NCBI RefSeq assembly: GCF_013368755.1
Contig: NC_049563.1
Location: forward strand, 3,906,001 to 3,970,000
Length of the DNA: 64,000 nt
From: Talaromyces rugulosus
Lineage: Eukaryota; Ascomycota; Eurotiomycetes; Eurotiales; Trichocomaceae
Reading direction: 5' to 3'
A program made the position numbers and the translations under genes. Positions 1 to 11,576 of the stretch are shown in pieces. The notes beneath the pieces are model-generated. The model worked only from the letters and a program-made list of their open reading frames with translations. It did not search any database and was not told the DNA's origin. Every line of letters starts with the position of its first letter. Position 1 is the first letter of the stretch.

Positions 1-2273
1 TTCGATCCCGATGTTATTTGCGGCGGAGGTCTGGATTTCTTCTTCTGGGAGTTGCTTCTCTTCTGTAGAGTCGAAGGTAGGTCGATATCAAACTCGTCTT
101 CTTCTTCCAGGGGGACGTCTTCCAAAGGACGGCGGCTGACCATCCTACCAGAACGCAGAGTGAACGAAGCTGTTGGACGGTTAAACAAGTCATCCTCGCT
201 GAAAACGTCAGGCAAGTCGGGTACTGGGTCCGGTTGTTCATCGTCGCTGATTGTGTCAAACCCTGCGAACAGACTGCTTGAGCGGAACGGTCGTCGTATG
301 TCAAAGTTGTCGTTTTCTGCCAGTGGGCCATTGTCGTTGTTGCCTGGATATGCCTGGACAAGATCTGGTCGTTTGCCCATGGTTTTCTTTTCTGTAGCAT
401 CCAGGCTCGTCTGGGACGATTTTCGATCAGGAAGGCCCTGGGCATGATCTGGCTGTTTGCTCTTCTCTTCTTGTTCCATGCTGTCCACGCTCGCCTGAGA
501 AGCTTTTCGATATGGCGAGCGGGGAGGGGGGGAGATGAAAGGTATCGAGCTGCCATCTTTCTCGGTTTTTGTGATTGGCTGATCGTTAATTGCTGAAGGA
601 AGGAGGCTTGCGGGAAGCTTGATAGGGCGCTTGTCGATTCTAATCTCTTCCGTCTGCATGGAAACAGAGCGCATGTCATGAGACAACGCAGCGTCAGTCT
701 GGCATGAAATGCTTTTCGTGTGCGGCGGCAAAACGACACTGTTTCTTGGCGAGGTAGGCTCGGATCCTGGAGGAATGATAGTGATGACTGGCACAGCAGA
801 AAGATTTGCTGGATCAAATGCGCCCGCTTCTCTAATAATCAACTCCTGATCCTCAATCTCCTCCGTCTCAGTCTGAGTAGACGCGGACATCATCACAGAT
901 TTTGCTGGTTCAGGTCCTTTTTCAGTAACCGATCTGGGAGTTCCAGGTGGGCTGGGCAAGTCAACGGTTTGGCAAGATGTAGATATCATTTCTGTAGACC
1001 ATGTCCCTACACTTGCATCCTTCATTTGAGGTGGTGACGGAGGTGAAGGAGGTGCAGCAATGGGATATATGTCCTCGGTCTTATCGAGCACAGCTTCAGA
1101 CCCACTCGGGCGCAAAGGAGGCGAGGGAGGAGGGGTATACTGTACGCCGGCATCTTTGTATTCGTATTTCAGTTCAGGCTCAATGCGTTCAAAGGCTACC
1201 TCAGGCAGTTGGTATGTTTCCACGGTACACATGTTGGCGCGGTTGGCGTGCCCATTCGATAACCCAAGGATTTTCCGTGCCTTTGAGGCCATGGTATACG
1301 AAACCTGTGAAGCAACAGAGGTTGGTCGTTCGTCAAACAATAATTCGTTGCCCATGTACTCTTCTTCAGCTTCCTCATCAAAGTCTAGTTCATCGGCCAG
1401 GTTAAGGCCATTGCCCTTCAAACCAGCAGAATTAATCAGACTCATGGAAGAAAAGCGACCACTGTTTATTGGCTCGTTGTCGTAGTCGCTGCCGTAACTG
1501 GTAGTACTGGCGCGCCGCTTGTCGAAGGCGCTACTTGGCCGAATGCCAGGACTATCCATGTTTCCATCTCTCTCTCCGCCTCCCTCGTTGTTGTTTGCCC
1601 GGAACTCATTCGCTGCTTGCGCCGCTGCGACTTCGTTCAAAACGGCCTTGAGCCTATTCTCAGCCACATGCACTTTTCTCTCCCACGTCCTTTTCTCGTT
1701 ATCCCAATTTTGTCGGTCTCGCTCCCACAGCATCTGGGTTCTGTCCGCTTCTTCTTCTTGGCTCTTGACCTTCTTTTGGGATTGGTCCAACCTTTTCCGG
1801 ATCTCGGCAATATTCTCAACAGCTTCATCACGCTCTTTGGCAATATCACCCAAAGCCGAGAGAGTGCCGCCTTCCAGCAGCTTCATCTGCTTTTTAAGAG
1901 AGCGGTTCTCCTTGGCATGTCTTGATACGCTCTCGCCGAGAGTTTCGTTTTCATTTCTCGATTCGTCCAAGCTCGACTCCAAATGGTCGATTTCCTTGCC
2001 CTTGCTCTCGAGTTCCCTCCTTAAAGAAAGGATTTCCGAGACCAGATTGGCGTGTAGGGTTGGGGTAAACCGACGGGGGTCAAGAGGTGACAGAGTGTCG
2101 TCCTCGGCTGTTTCGACACCACTTTCATGGTCATCGTGATCAGGAGGAAGACGTTGCAGAGGCAGTGAAGACGGTGAGGACGATATGGCCCCGGAGGAGT
2201 TTCGTCGATGGTGAAGTATATTTCTCGAAGTCGTGGACGCCGAGGGCGGCGTCGGAAACGCATCGATATCCAT
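1..2273 (-). CDS. apsA: ApsA/Num1-like cortical nuclear-migration protein (N-terminal part, cut by window edge)
   Basis: One open frame runs from an ATG at 2273 to the left edge, about 757 residues with no stop and no need for introns. The start MDIDAFPTPPS is followed by a region resembling the N-terminus of Aspergillus ApsA (FTPTLHANLVSEILSLRREL). A long coiled coil covers roughly residues 75-210 (ENRSLKKQMKLLEGG, then Glu/Lys-rich heptads). After that comes low-complexity Ser/Pro/Glu-rich sequence. Known family role: ApsA/Num1 is a cortical anchor for dynein-dependent nuclear positioning and mitochondria, with a C-terminal PH domain; that end would lie outside this window. Residues about 370-545 hold repeated QT-centred motifs (see findings). 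The ApsA name rests on recalled resemblance of the N-terminus, not on an alignment. Other long coiled-coil cortical proteins remain possible. Confidence 0.75.
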   Translation of the reverse strand, partial: MDIDAFPTPPSASTTSRNILHHRRNSSGAISSSPSSLPLQRLPPDHDDHESGVETAEDDTLSPLDPRRFTPTLHANLVSEILSLRRELESKGKEIDHLESSLDESRNENETLGESVSRHAKENRSLKKQMKLLEGGTLSALGDIAKERDEAVENIAEIRKRLDQSQKKVKSQEEEADRTQMLWERDRQNWDNEKRTWERKVHVAENRLKAVLNEVAAAQAANEFRANNNEGGGERDGNMDSPGIRPSSAFDKRRASTTSYGSDYDNEPINSGRFSSMSLINSAGLKGNGLNLADELDFDEEAEEEYMGNELLFDERPTSVASQVSYTMASKARKILGLSNGHANRANMCTVETYQLPEVAFERIEPELKYEYKDAGVQYTPPPSPPLRPSGSEAVLDKTEDIYPIAAPPSPPSPPQMKDASVGTWSTEMISTSCQTVDLPSPPGTPRSVTEKGPEPAKSVMMSASTQTETEEIEDQELIIREAGAFDPANLSAVPVITIIPPGSEPTSPRNSVVLPPHTKSISCQTDAALSHDMRSVSMQTEEIRIDKRPIKLPASLLPSAINDQPITKTEKDGSSIPFISPPPRSPYRKASQASVDSMEQEEKSKQPDHAQGLPDRKSSQTSLDATEKKTMGKRPDLVQAYPGNNDNGPLAENDNFDIRRPFRSSSLFAGFDTISDDEQPDPVPDLPDVFSEDDLFNRPTASFTLRSGRMVSRRPLEDVPLEEEDEFDIDLPSTLQKRSNSQKKKSRPPPQITSGS

Positions 2274-5200
2274 GAGACTGTATTCTCTTTAATTTACTCG
2301 GGACGATTTATAGGTGCCGCATTTCTTGCGTAGATCAGTTTCGACGGAATAACAATGGTAGTTGGAATCGCAGGCCCGGCCTGGTATTAGGGTTGAAATA
2401 GGGAATTGTTCGATAAGAAAAGTTAGAAACGATAGGTAGACTCGAGTTGGCTTAAACAAAAAAAGTCGAAAGTCAGAATCCGGCCAGCGAAATTCGAAAT
2501 TCTATAACAGCGAAAGACTGCAGTAAATACCAACAATTAGCCGGGATGCGCTTTTCATCTACGGAGGCCTTTATCCGCGTCGGAAAGGAAAGCGGTCGCA
2601 ATGGATAGCAGGCAATTTTTCGATAATTGCAGTGTTTTCCTTTCGGCGGTTTTACCTAGGTAAACAAACGAGAGCTTTGGCGATACCAGTCACGAGCTCA
2701 AAGGAAGTTCCACGTGCTAGGACATCGAATGGTCCTCTGGCGCAGCGAAATGGTGGTGAAATTAGACCAGTATACAATCAATGGCAACTTTTGGCTCAGG
2801 AAAGAACAGAAACGATCGACAAGTGGCTCGGATCAACAGGAAAAGAACCTGAATCTTGCCTTCGAAGCACAAGAAAACGTAGAGAAGAAGGGGGGGAAAG
2901 TTCAGGTGGAATCAATACGTATGGCGGTGCCGGGGGAGTGGAAATGGGTTCCACGATGGTATTGAAGCTCCACCCCGCGCATCTTAAGGGCCTAGCTAAA
3001 ATCCTGATCAGGGGAACTAGACGCAATCATGCAAGCTGCGAGCCTTGGGAATACGGAGAACGGAGCAGAACGCAGAAATCGGTCATACAGTGGGGTCAAT
3101 TGCTCGAATTGTCGCCTTAGTAGGCTGTTGGTTTGCCGCTGCTCGAGCTCGAGTGGATAACAATCTAAAGTAGTTTGGGTGCCACATAGGTTCGTGCCGA
3201 CAGTCGTTAACCGTGTTATGCTTTTTTTTTCTCTGGATCTTAAGAGGCTAGCTCCGAGTAGCTCAGGAGAGGCGGCCGGTAGACAGGTCTCCACAGGGTT
3301 CTCCTTTTTTTTTTGCTTTTGTTTTTTTTTTCACCTGTAACGTCCATCTGTTCCACCTATTTGTTCATCTGCATGTTGCAGTCTGAGACTTTTGCGTTGT
3401 TGCCTTTGAATGTCACCCGCAGCCTGCAGGCTGAGCACAACGAGGAGCAAATCACAAGAGAAGCATCCCTGGGCCAATTGGAACATGGCCGGCCAGACTA
3501 CCATTGCGCTGGCTGATTGGCAGATGCACGATGGAGAGTTGACGCGAAGTCTCTTAGGCCCTGCACTAACCAGCTGTGGCGTGGTGCTGACGGCCGATAA
3601 CCTGTGCAGCTGCCAGGGAGGCTGACCGTGAGGGCCGGCAAGGGTGTGTATTATTAGTCCCTGCGTTGGCTGTTGAGTCTTGACAGAAACCGCGCTCTTG
3701 GCTCCATAATTCTAGTTGTACAGAGCGAGTACGACACGACGCGGTAATAATGCCAGAATTGATAGTTGGCACTATAAAGGACCGGGATGAGGCTGACTGG
3801 GATCATGGATGAGCGCGCGAGTTCCCCGACGGATCTCCATCGTAATAATAGTCCTAATAGATCTCCGATGGCGAGAACAGGAGGTGGAAGTTGACGTCGC
3901 AGCGTCAGGCTAAGCATCAATCTATCGTAGTGGCAGAACGTGCGCGAGAGAGAGGTCCGAGAAGTCAGGGACAGAAACAGAAACCAAGAGCAAAAAGCTG
4001 GTGATCGGCGGCGCAGGAGCTGCCGGGATTCGGGAAGGAGCGCTCCAGCCGGTCTTGGCGCGGTTGCCCGTTTTGTCCAACAACTGCGGTGTTCTTTATA
4101 TTTTTATGAATATTATTACTATTATTACTAGGAAGTATTATTGATCTACCTATTAATATTACTATTGACAGTTGTCGTCGCATGCATGGCGGTGCTGTGC
4201 AGTCTTTATTCCAATGTCCAGCCAGCATCCTCCCTCGGTAATGATAACATGATAGCATATGAAAAGGGGCTGCGTCGTCACTGACACGTCGGCCGACGTG
4301 TTCGTATCTCAATAATATAGTATGATAATAATAATAATAACCACAAAAAACAATACTCAATCAATTGAACGCATCCCCCACGCTCAGTCGTATTCACGCC
4401 TATCATCTATAAAGCAAGGCACATTAGTGCTTCGTATGTAGTAAGTAGTAGTACGTAGTAAATAATGCGCTGCACGAGCCATTTGATCGTGTTTCAGCCT
4501 TGGCTTGTTGGGGCTAGACCGATCCAGAATCAGCACGTCGCATTTTGTTTAGTATATTATTTAGTACCAACTCCGTAAACACTGATCGTGATCAATCGAT
4601 TGATTCGACTCCATGTCATCTTTTGTTGAGTCAGGCAGCGGCGCCATGCCGCCGCCGTGCGTGTACATTTAACATTACTATATGCTACCCCTGACTCGAT
4701 TACGTTTTCTATTATTCCGCTATTTTTACCATTGGCCTTGGTACGTACTGGCAAATATTCACTTTTTATTAGTATTATTTACTTGAATATAAATAAGTAC
4801 GTACGCAGTACGCTTGGATATTTAATAATTCAACGTCTGCCCCGCCGTCTTGCCTGCTCGCGGTTGGGCCTCAGGGTTGACCCGTTCTTATTAAATTATG
4901 ATCAAGACTGGCGGATAACCCTTGTAACTCTTAAGCACTAATATGAGTCAGTCAGTTAATTTAATTTATAGTTTATACTATAGTAACGGCTGTTATAAAC
5001 AACGTTCTTATTATTACCGCGTCTTATCATCGATGTCGACATTATTCTTATTCGGCACATTACGGAGTAGATCGAATATACTATATATCACATGTCAACT
5101 AGTGTCCACTGATGGCATCAATTATTATTGTGGAAATTAAAGGTATAGATTTATGGATGGAGAAAAACACCTTGCGTATCAGCCAATTACCAGTCTGCTA

Positions 5201-5977
5201 AACTGCAAATAAAGGCTGAATATATTATGAGATACATCATATTCATACCCCGTACAGCGCACGGGTAAGTCTTACGTCTGGATGCAGGCCGCCCACGAGT
5301 GACACCCAACAAGGTTTCTCAAATCATAAACCCAATTTACAAAAGAAATTCATATCAACTGATTAAATGATACCTGTTAACATTTTACGCAAATTAAAAT
5401 GCTGACTCTCCGCATGATGCAAGGGGTCCAACTAAATTTACTACGCCTGAGTTTAAACCCGGACCACCGTGACGGTTTCGTGGTCATGCTGGGCGCCTGA
5501 ACCTTAATACTTTTGTCTTCTTTGCAACATGATACTCTGTAGTTAATAATGGGTTTCTTCTGGGAATTACGTAATTATGGGACTGGTCCACTGCGTTCCA
5601 TGGTTGCCAATATCGTGGATGAACGTCGGTTGATCTACTCAACCCTATACAACTTCAAAAGTATATATCCATTGATATTACATTGAATTTATAGTTTTTT
5701 ATTCTATAAGTAAGAATAATAACGTATCCTTTTTTTTTTTAAACAACTGATATTATTGTTCACTATTCTCGTCCTACATATTGATGCATCGTAATGCAAG
5801 AAAGGTTCTCACACGTCCAAGGATCAACATTGAACTATAATACTTGAAGCCGTGGCAACCAATTTACAACATCAATTGATGCGTTAGTAAAAATTAGTAC
5901 TCAGGAATTTACCAAATTGATCGTGAAATAAAGTATAAACCATTGTCAACTAATTCAAATTCGTCATGCTCAACCAT
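2274..5977. other. Intergenic, 3.7 kb, no supported gene
   Basis: The first part is the probable promoter and leader of the ApsA-like gene. From about 4080 the DNA becomes clearly AT-rich, with ATT/TAA-type simple repeats near 4105-4135 and 4322-4340. One exact TACGGAGTA motif lies at 5061-5069. An open frame at 2632-3120 on the plus strand has no ATG at its start and biased, non-protein-like composition, so it is not called. I see no transposon open frame or terminal repeat. Confidence 0.6.
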
Positions 5978-7900
5978 TTACCGACCCATGCGAATCACAC
6001 CAGCCGCAACCAATTTCTGAATCTTGTTGCGTATTTGGGCGTTCTGCATGTGCTCCTGCAAAGCAGCAGGGTCGCTCTTGGCCTGCTGAAGGATGCTTTG
6101 CATCACCGGGTCTTGGAGAATGGACATGATCTGTACACATTAGTCTCAAGTTTATGCAATATCTTTTTAAGGGTTCATTGCTGATGGCCTTACCTCAGGG
6201 TCGTTTTGGATTCGTTCCGACGTCTCGGCCTCGGTCTCGCCAGCGCGAGCACTGAACTGCGCTTCCAGGATCTTTTGTTGTTGCTGCTCAATCTCCCTCG
6301 TGTTCTTGCCAGTGGTGTCGTGTTCGGACGCTTGAGTGATAGCGTCAAGAGCCTGGTTGTACTCCTTCATGGCAAGGAGGGCCTGACCCTTGCGAATGTA
6401 CGCACGGATGAATGAAGGATCGCGCTTGGTCGCCTCGTCGCAATCCTGCACAGCTTGTGGGAAAGCCATAAGCTTGATCAGGGCAGCCGCACGGTTCGAG
6501 AACCCACGAGGATCTTCTGGGGCTCGTTTGGTCATCTCAGTAAACGCATCGACAGCGGCTGGCCAGTCGGCTTCTTGGAACTTCTTCTGGCCCAATTCAC
6601 GAGCCTTTTCGGCCTCCTCTGGGCTCACATAGGCGTCTTTCTCGGCTTTGGCCTTGGCTTTCTCAGCGGCGCGAAGCTTGTTTAGGACATCGGCGGTGCG
6701 GTGCTCCATAAGAGAACGGTTGTAGTATTCGATTGCCTGGGCCAGATCTTCTAGCTTCTCGTAGGCCGAGCCAATGCGAGCAAACGACTTGGCAATGGTC
6801 TTGAAGTCGGCACGGTGCTCGCGGCCTTCTTGGACTGCCTCTTCGCAAGTCTCGATGGCTCCCTTGTAATCGCCGCTTTCGAATTTGGCCGCTCCAATAT
6901 TGTTGAGATAGGTTGCGTCTTTGTTGAGTTCCCACGCCTTTTGATAGTGTTCGATGGCCTCTGAAAACTGCTTCTTCTTATAGAAGTCGTTGCCAATCTT
7001 CTTTTCGGCATCACCGGCTTCTTGGGCCTTTTTCTTCGTAGCGGCCTCCTCGTCTTCGGGCTCGGGTTCGGGCTCTTTCTTGGTCTCTGCAGGCTTGGGA
7101 CGAGCATCGGGCATTGGTACATCCTCTTCCACCTCAGTGGCGCCAGACGGTGCATCAGCACCACCTGGAGGTGCGCCGAATTGCATGTCAATGCCAAGCA
7201 GTACGCTCATGACCTGCAGGAAACGAGGGTCGCGCAGCTCTTCTCCGACGCTGTTCGGGTTCTCCTTTACCCGCTGCAGCTTTGCCATGAAATCAGCGTC
7301 CGCGAGCAGGGCGGAGGTCTTGGGGTTGCTGGCAAGCTTTTGAATGAGCTGCGGGTCGTTGAACATGCCGCCCAGCCCAGCAGTTGGGTCTCCCTCGAAG
7401 CCATCGGCTTGAGCCTCGGCGTTAATGGCTCGCTTGACTGCGTTGAAGCTTGACTTGAACTGCTCGTTGCTGGGTTCCAATTTCAGGGCCTCTTCATAAG
7501 CATCGTGGGCGGCAACTAAATAATGTGCGAGTTAGCCCATCTGTAGATACTCATATTTTATTCAAGACGTACGCAAATCGCCCTGTCCGCGCGCAGCGGC
7601 TCCTTTACGGCTCCAGCCTTTGGCCCAGTCAGGCTTGATTTCGGTAGCCTTGTTAGCGTCATCAAGAGCCTGCTGGTAATCTGACAGAGCAGCGTGGACT
7701 GCTGAACGGTTGGAGTACAGAACGTGATTCTGGGGTTCGATGGCAATAGCCTGCGTGAATTTGTCGCTTTACCTCCTGTTAGCGACTGAAGTTGTTGAAG
7801 CAGACAGGGGCCGGAGGGGGGAGAAAGGTACGTACATGGCAGTGGCGTAATCTTTGGCAGAGAAGGCTTTATTGCCCTCGGCCTTCAGTGCGTCCGCCAT
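5978..7900 (-). CDS. sti1: Hsp90/Hsp70 co-chaperone Sti1 (HOP)
   Basis: Four exons: 7900-7836, 7766-7573, 7515-6194, 6130-5978; the joined frame gives 577 aa, normal for Sti1. The product starts MADALKAEGNKAFSAKDY, the first helix pair of TPR1. A DP1/STI1 repeat follows at about residues 130-190 (MFNDPQLIQKLASNP), then a charged Pro/Glu linker, TPR2A and TPR2B (about 255-500, with GNDFYKKKQFSEAIEHY), and a C-terminal DP2 (IMSILQDPVMQSILQQ). Known role: cytosolic adaptor that joins Hsp70 and Hsp90 through their EEVD tails during client transfer. The last intron (6193-6131) is required, because the unspliced frame stops after 'VRPSAMNP' and loses DP2. A perfect heat-shock element lies about 135 bp upstream. 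Confidence 0.95.
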
Positions 7901-8260
7901 ATTAGTAAATTCTCAGCGGTGATGGTGGCGGGTGTTGAGTGAGTGATGCAGTGCGGAGGGTTTTTTTTGGGAGAAGACTTTTTTTCTCTGGGCGAACTGT
8001 GGCACTTAAGAACATGAGCAAAACGATCCAGAGCTTCTGGAAATTTCGAGCTGTATTGCAGGCAGCTCCGGCGGGGAAGCACGGGTGCCTGAGGCAGCAA
8101 CTGCCCGCACTAGTCTTAGCCCGCTTTTGCTACCTTTGCTCTTTGTCCTACCAAAAAAAAAAGTTGTTTGACTCATCTCGAGCGCTCGTGTTCGTCCAGT
8201 CTACCATGAAACGCTACCGGACAGTCCGATGATCAAGAGGGATTCCAACTCACGAACAAA
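7901..8260. promoter_or_regulatory. Divergent promoter between sti1 and rpc34
   Basis: 360 bp separate the two start codons, which point away from each other. Homopyrimidine/homopurine stretches occur near 7960-7990, and an A-tract lies at 8153-8162. The three-unit heat-shock element listed separately lies in the sti1 half. No other gene fits here. Confidence 0.6.
8035..8047. promoter_or_regulatory. Heat-shock element upstream of sti1
   Basis: TTCtgGAAatTTC is a perfect three-unit inverted array of nGAAn blocks, the consensus bound by trimeric Hsf1. It lies about 135 bp upstream of the Sti1 start codon. Sti1 is a classical Hsf1 target in fungi, so position and target agree. Binding itself is inferred. 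Confidence 0.7.
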
Positions 8261-9380
8261 ATGGCTACTATGGAAATCCAGGACCTGGCCAACAGTGTCT
8301 ACCACAAGTGCCTCAGTCAGTTTTCAGCCAGTCAATTGCTGTACCAGCGCGATATATTGGGCTTGGGCTTGATCCCGAACAAGAGTCTCGAGACTCTCTT
8401 ACAATGCACTCAATACTTGGTTGACCAAAACTACTTTCGAGTTTACCAAGATACTGAGAACCGCCTTTCCTGGAAAGTCATACCAAAAGAGGATGCCGAA
8501 AAGTAAGCTCACCACTCCAGCTAGGACTACTTGACCATAAGAATAAAAATTCTAACAGACATTCTTCTCAAATAGAATTCAGGGCCTTAGCGACAATGAA
8601 CGGATGGTATACAAGGCCATCCACTCCACCGGACGTAATGGAATCTGGATTCGCGCGCTAGGAAAACGGACCGACCTACCCAAGACCATCTTGGACAAAG
8701 CCCTCAAAGCGCTAGAGGGGAAAAACTTCATCAAGTCGATCCACAATGTCAAGCACCCGGGCAAAAAAGTGTACATGCTCGCCGGGCTCACCCCGGCCGA
8801 AGAAGTCACGGGAGGCGCTTGGTTCACAGACGGAGTGTTGGATGCAGAGTTCATTGGTATTCTATCCGATTTTATTGAGAGTTTGGTCAGCAGGAAGAGC
8901 TGGTACGAGTCGATACCATCTTCTTCAAAGCAAAGCGGCAAGCGGAAGAAGCTCAACACTGGCGAGAGTGTCAAAACCACTGAATCCGACAGGCTATATC
9001 TCCCTTACCCTGCGGGCTACCAGTTTTACCCAACGGTCGAAGAGATCACAGATGAAATCAACAAGTCTGGAATCACTCCCGTTAAGTTAGACACAGACAG
9101 CGTCAGGCAGCTCCTTCAGATGATGTGTTTTGACAGCAGGCTGGTTGCACTGGGCCAGAACTACAAATCTCTCCGGCGGCCAGACGCCGTGGCGAAATAC
9201 CTCGCTAAAAAAGAACGAATCCCAGACACACAGCTCAAATCCTGGATAGGGACAAACGGCATGACTGAGGCCCCCTGTGGTCAATGCCCGGTTTTCAAAC
9301 TCTGCCAGCCCGGCGGCAAAGTGAGCCCCGAAAGTTGTGAATATTTCGGCAAGTGGCTGGAGGACGCACTTGGATTCTAA
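8261..9380 (+). CDS. rpc34: RNA polymerase III subunit RPC34 (RPC6 family)
   Basis: Two exons, 8261-8502 and 8576-9380, give 348 aa. The start MATMEIQDLANSVYHKCL leads into the first winged-helix (FSASQLLYQRDILGLGLIP). A second follows after the intron (NERMVYKAIHSTGRNGIWI, with the TDLPKTILDKALKAL helix). A C-terminal cysteine cluster (CGQCPVFKLCQPGGKVSPESC, here described by its Cys positions at about residues 315-335) matches the Fe-S/zinc-like motif of RPC6 proteins. Known role: part of the RPC82-RPC34-RPC31 subcomplex that contacts TFIIIB and opens Pol III promoters in the nucleus. The acceptor AATAG at 8575 was chosen over an ACAG upstream, because only it keeps the frame into 'KIQGLSDNE'. 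Confidence 0.93.
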
Positions 9381-9709
9381 ATTTGTCTTTTGGAGGAAAT
9401 CGGATACGAATTTCGCCCACCAAGTCTACGGGCACAAAAAATGCTGTTTCGGTCTCATAGCGACGGAGTTTTTCTTTACAACGACAAAAGGGTGCATTTG
9501 AAATTTTAGGCATTCTTGAACGTGTACCAACGTGTACCAGATAGTGGGCGCATATATTGTTTGTAGTTCTTGCTGCATTGAACAATTTTACTGAACTTTT
9601 CCAGTCTAACATTGGGGCAATGGAAAAATAAAGAAAAGAAGGTTAAATATTATATGTATTGCTTCGTAGATATCATACAGTCATGCCACTTTATTCACGG
9701 AAATGCTAA
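9381..9709. other. Convergent 3' gap between rpc34 and the ING gene
   Basis: The two genes end toward each other with 329 bp between stop codons. The gap is moderately AT-rich, with ATAAAG-like and AATAAA-like strings near 9625-9645 that could serve 3'-end formation. No gene is visible. Confidence 0.5.
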
Positions 9710-11043
9710 TTACTTCCCCAACGTCTGCCTGCATTCAACGCAGTACCAAGTACCCAAAGGCTCCCTGGTAAGTCCGACACATTTCCAATGGAACCATTCG
9801 TACGGGCAATTGTCATTGTCACAGGCCACCATGTCCCCGTGGCTCACACTGCGACAAGTGCAATAGACTTTAGTGTCTTCGCCACCCTCATCCTCATCAT
9901 CTTCCATCTCGTCATCAGAATCGAGCGGCGGGCCACGGGTTGTGCGGCGAGAAACGCTGGCATTTTCGGACTCGGAGGCGTCCGCACTGCTAAGCATGGA
10001 CTCATCATCGTCCTCGTCACCGCCAGCCGCAGAAGGGGACTTTTTGTTTGCATGTTTTACCCTCGTTCCAACACTGGATGATCGTTTGACTAGCTTTCCG
10101 TTGCTGCTGGCTTTGATCTTCTTTATTTGCTGGTGCGGGGCGACCTTTTTGGTTGCTGCTTTCTTGGTCACGATGCCTGCGCGTGGTCCGGCACTGCCCG
10201 CTCGGCTTGCTACCGGTGTACCAGCCTTGGGGGTTCCGGGGCCCAGGGATGACTGTCGGAGATTGGAAGGCGCTGCAGGTAGAGTGCTCAGAGACGAGTT
10301 GAGTCGTCTGCGTTTGCTGTCGACAGCGCCAGCGGACGATTCTCGCTGCCGTTGCTGGAGGTGTAGAGCTGCAGCAGTCGGCGTGGATGGGGCCGAGTTA
10401 CGATTGGGAGTCTGCGTGGCCAGAGGGTTTGCAGCAGGGGCACGAGAGATAGCTTGATTGATCCGGTGCGCAACCGTGTTCGGGGTGATAGCATTGCCCG
10501 AAGTTGGATTTAGAGGAGTATAGCTCGAATTCGGCGTATCGCTAGGTGTATAGTCACGCATAAAGACCGGCGGAAGCTCGTCGTAGTTATTCTTATTATT
10601 GTCCAAAAGCGACGGAAGTGGCGGGTCGTTGGTCAGGATCCCTTCGCTGACGAGATCGCGGATTTTGACGTCGAGTTTTTTGATCTGTCGGTCGAGCAAG
10701 ACACAAGCCTTTTCGCTCAGTAGAATCTTTTCGTCCTGGAGAGACTGGCATCGGTCCAGGTTTTGCAGAATTGTTTTGCTGTACTGGTCTTCCTTCGGGT
10801 TGGGCGTCAGACTGCCGTTGAGTTTGATGAATTTCTGGATGCTGGAATCACGCGAGTTGATTGTGGTCCGACATTCCTGGATGATTTTGTCCTTTGCTTG
10901 CACTTCTTCCATCAAATGAGTGATTTCGGCGGGCAGATTGGCGACTGTTCCATCATTAGTTTGCATCCTTTCGCATCCGCGTTGCGGGGCTTACCATCGT
11001 GCACAAACTGCTCGAGGACAGTGGCGCAATCTTCAGTGTTCAT
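9710..11043 (-). CDS. ING-family PHD-finger protein (NuA4/Rpd3-type chromatin subunit)
   Basis: Exons 11043-10995 and 10944-9710 give 427 aa. The start [16 protein letters not shown] is joined to [19 protein letters not shown], the N-terminal helical ING domain (about residues 1-110). A long Ser/Pro/Lys-rich linker follows with several basic stretches ([20 protein letters not shown]). The C-terminus is a PHD finger with Cys4-His-Cys3 spacing ([17 protein letters not shown], then WFHWKCVGL and WYCVEC). Known role: ING PHD fingers read H3K4me3 and sit in NuA4 (Yng2) or Rpd3L (Pho23) complexes. Which complex this one joins cannot be told by eye. The upstream ATG in the same frame region was rejected because family members start just before the VLEQF motif. 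Confidence 0.9.
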
Positions 11044-11576
11044 GTCGGTATATTTCTGTCGCGCTTCCTCGCAGTCGGTATAGTCACTGAGGTTGTCGCA
11101 AGGCAAGTGCCGAGCATCGCGACAGTGGCCAAGATGTGGCGCGGCGCCACAGGTTAGTCTGTCACGTGACGTTATGTGGCTAGTGTAAATGGCCGATGGT
11201 CGATGACGTTGCGAGTTTCTGGCCAATAGGCTCTGACTATACAAATTAAAAGGCGAAGCGCAGCCACATACAGCATGACGCATTGCCATTCTGTCTATGC
11301 TTAATGTAAATACGAATATACTCAATAACACTCAAGTTCCTATTCTTACTATATTTGCATGACGCGTGTAGAAATCACTCTGCTCGCGATAGCGTGCGGG
11401 GTGCTCCTTCCTGCGGATGGTCCCGCATCGTTCGTTGTTTGTTGCCGCGTAATCGCAACGTCGCTATCCATTGGCATTTCTTAAGCGTCTTTACACTGAA
11501 CACTTCATGGTAGACACCATTAGAAGCTGACACAACTGCCTACTCTCCTGTGTGAACTGCGCCGGAAGCAGCAATC
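11044..11576. promoter_or_regulatory. Divergent promoter between the ING gene and the NAPRT gene
   Basis: 533 bp lie between the two start codons. It contains a CACGTGAC box near 11163-11170 and ordinary mixed sequence; an open frame crossing it on the minus strand is only the 5' extension of the ING exon. No separate gene is supported. Confidence 0.45.

Noticed and set aside
1519..2139. 206-codon plus-strand frame across the ApsA-like gene
   Set aside because: Antisense shadow of the coiled-coil region; Ser/Leu-rich text mirrors the Glu/Lys heptads on the other strand.
2632..3120. 162-codon plus-strand open frame between the ApsA-like and sti1 genes
   Set aside because: It begins at GTG, has no early ATG, and its Arg/Gly-rich composition lacks any domain pattern. 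It is taken as chance.
9873..10457. 194-codon plus-strand frame
   Set aside because: Antisense shadow of the ING protein linker and PHD region.
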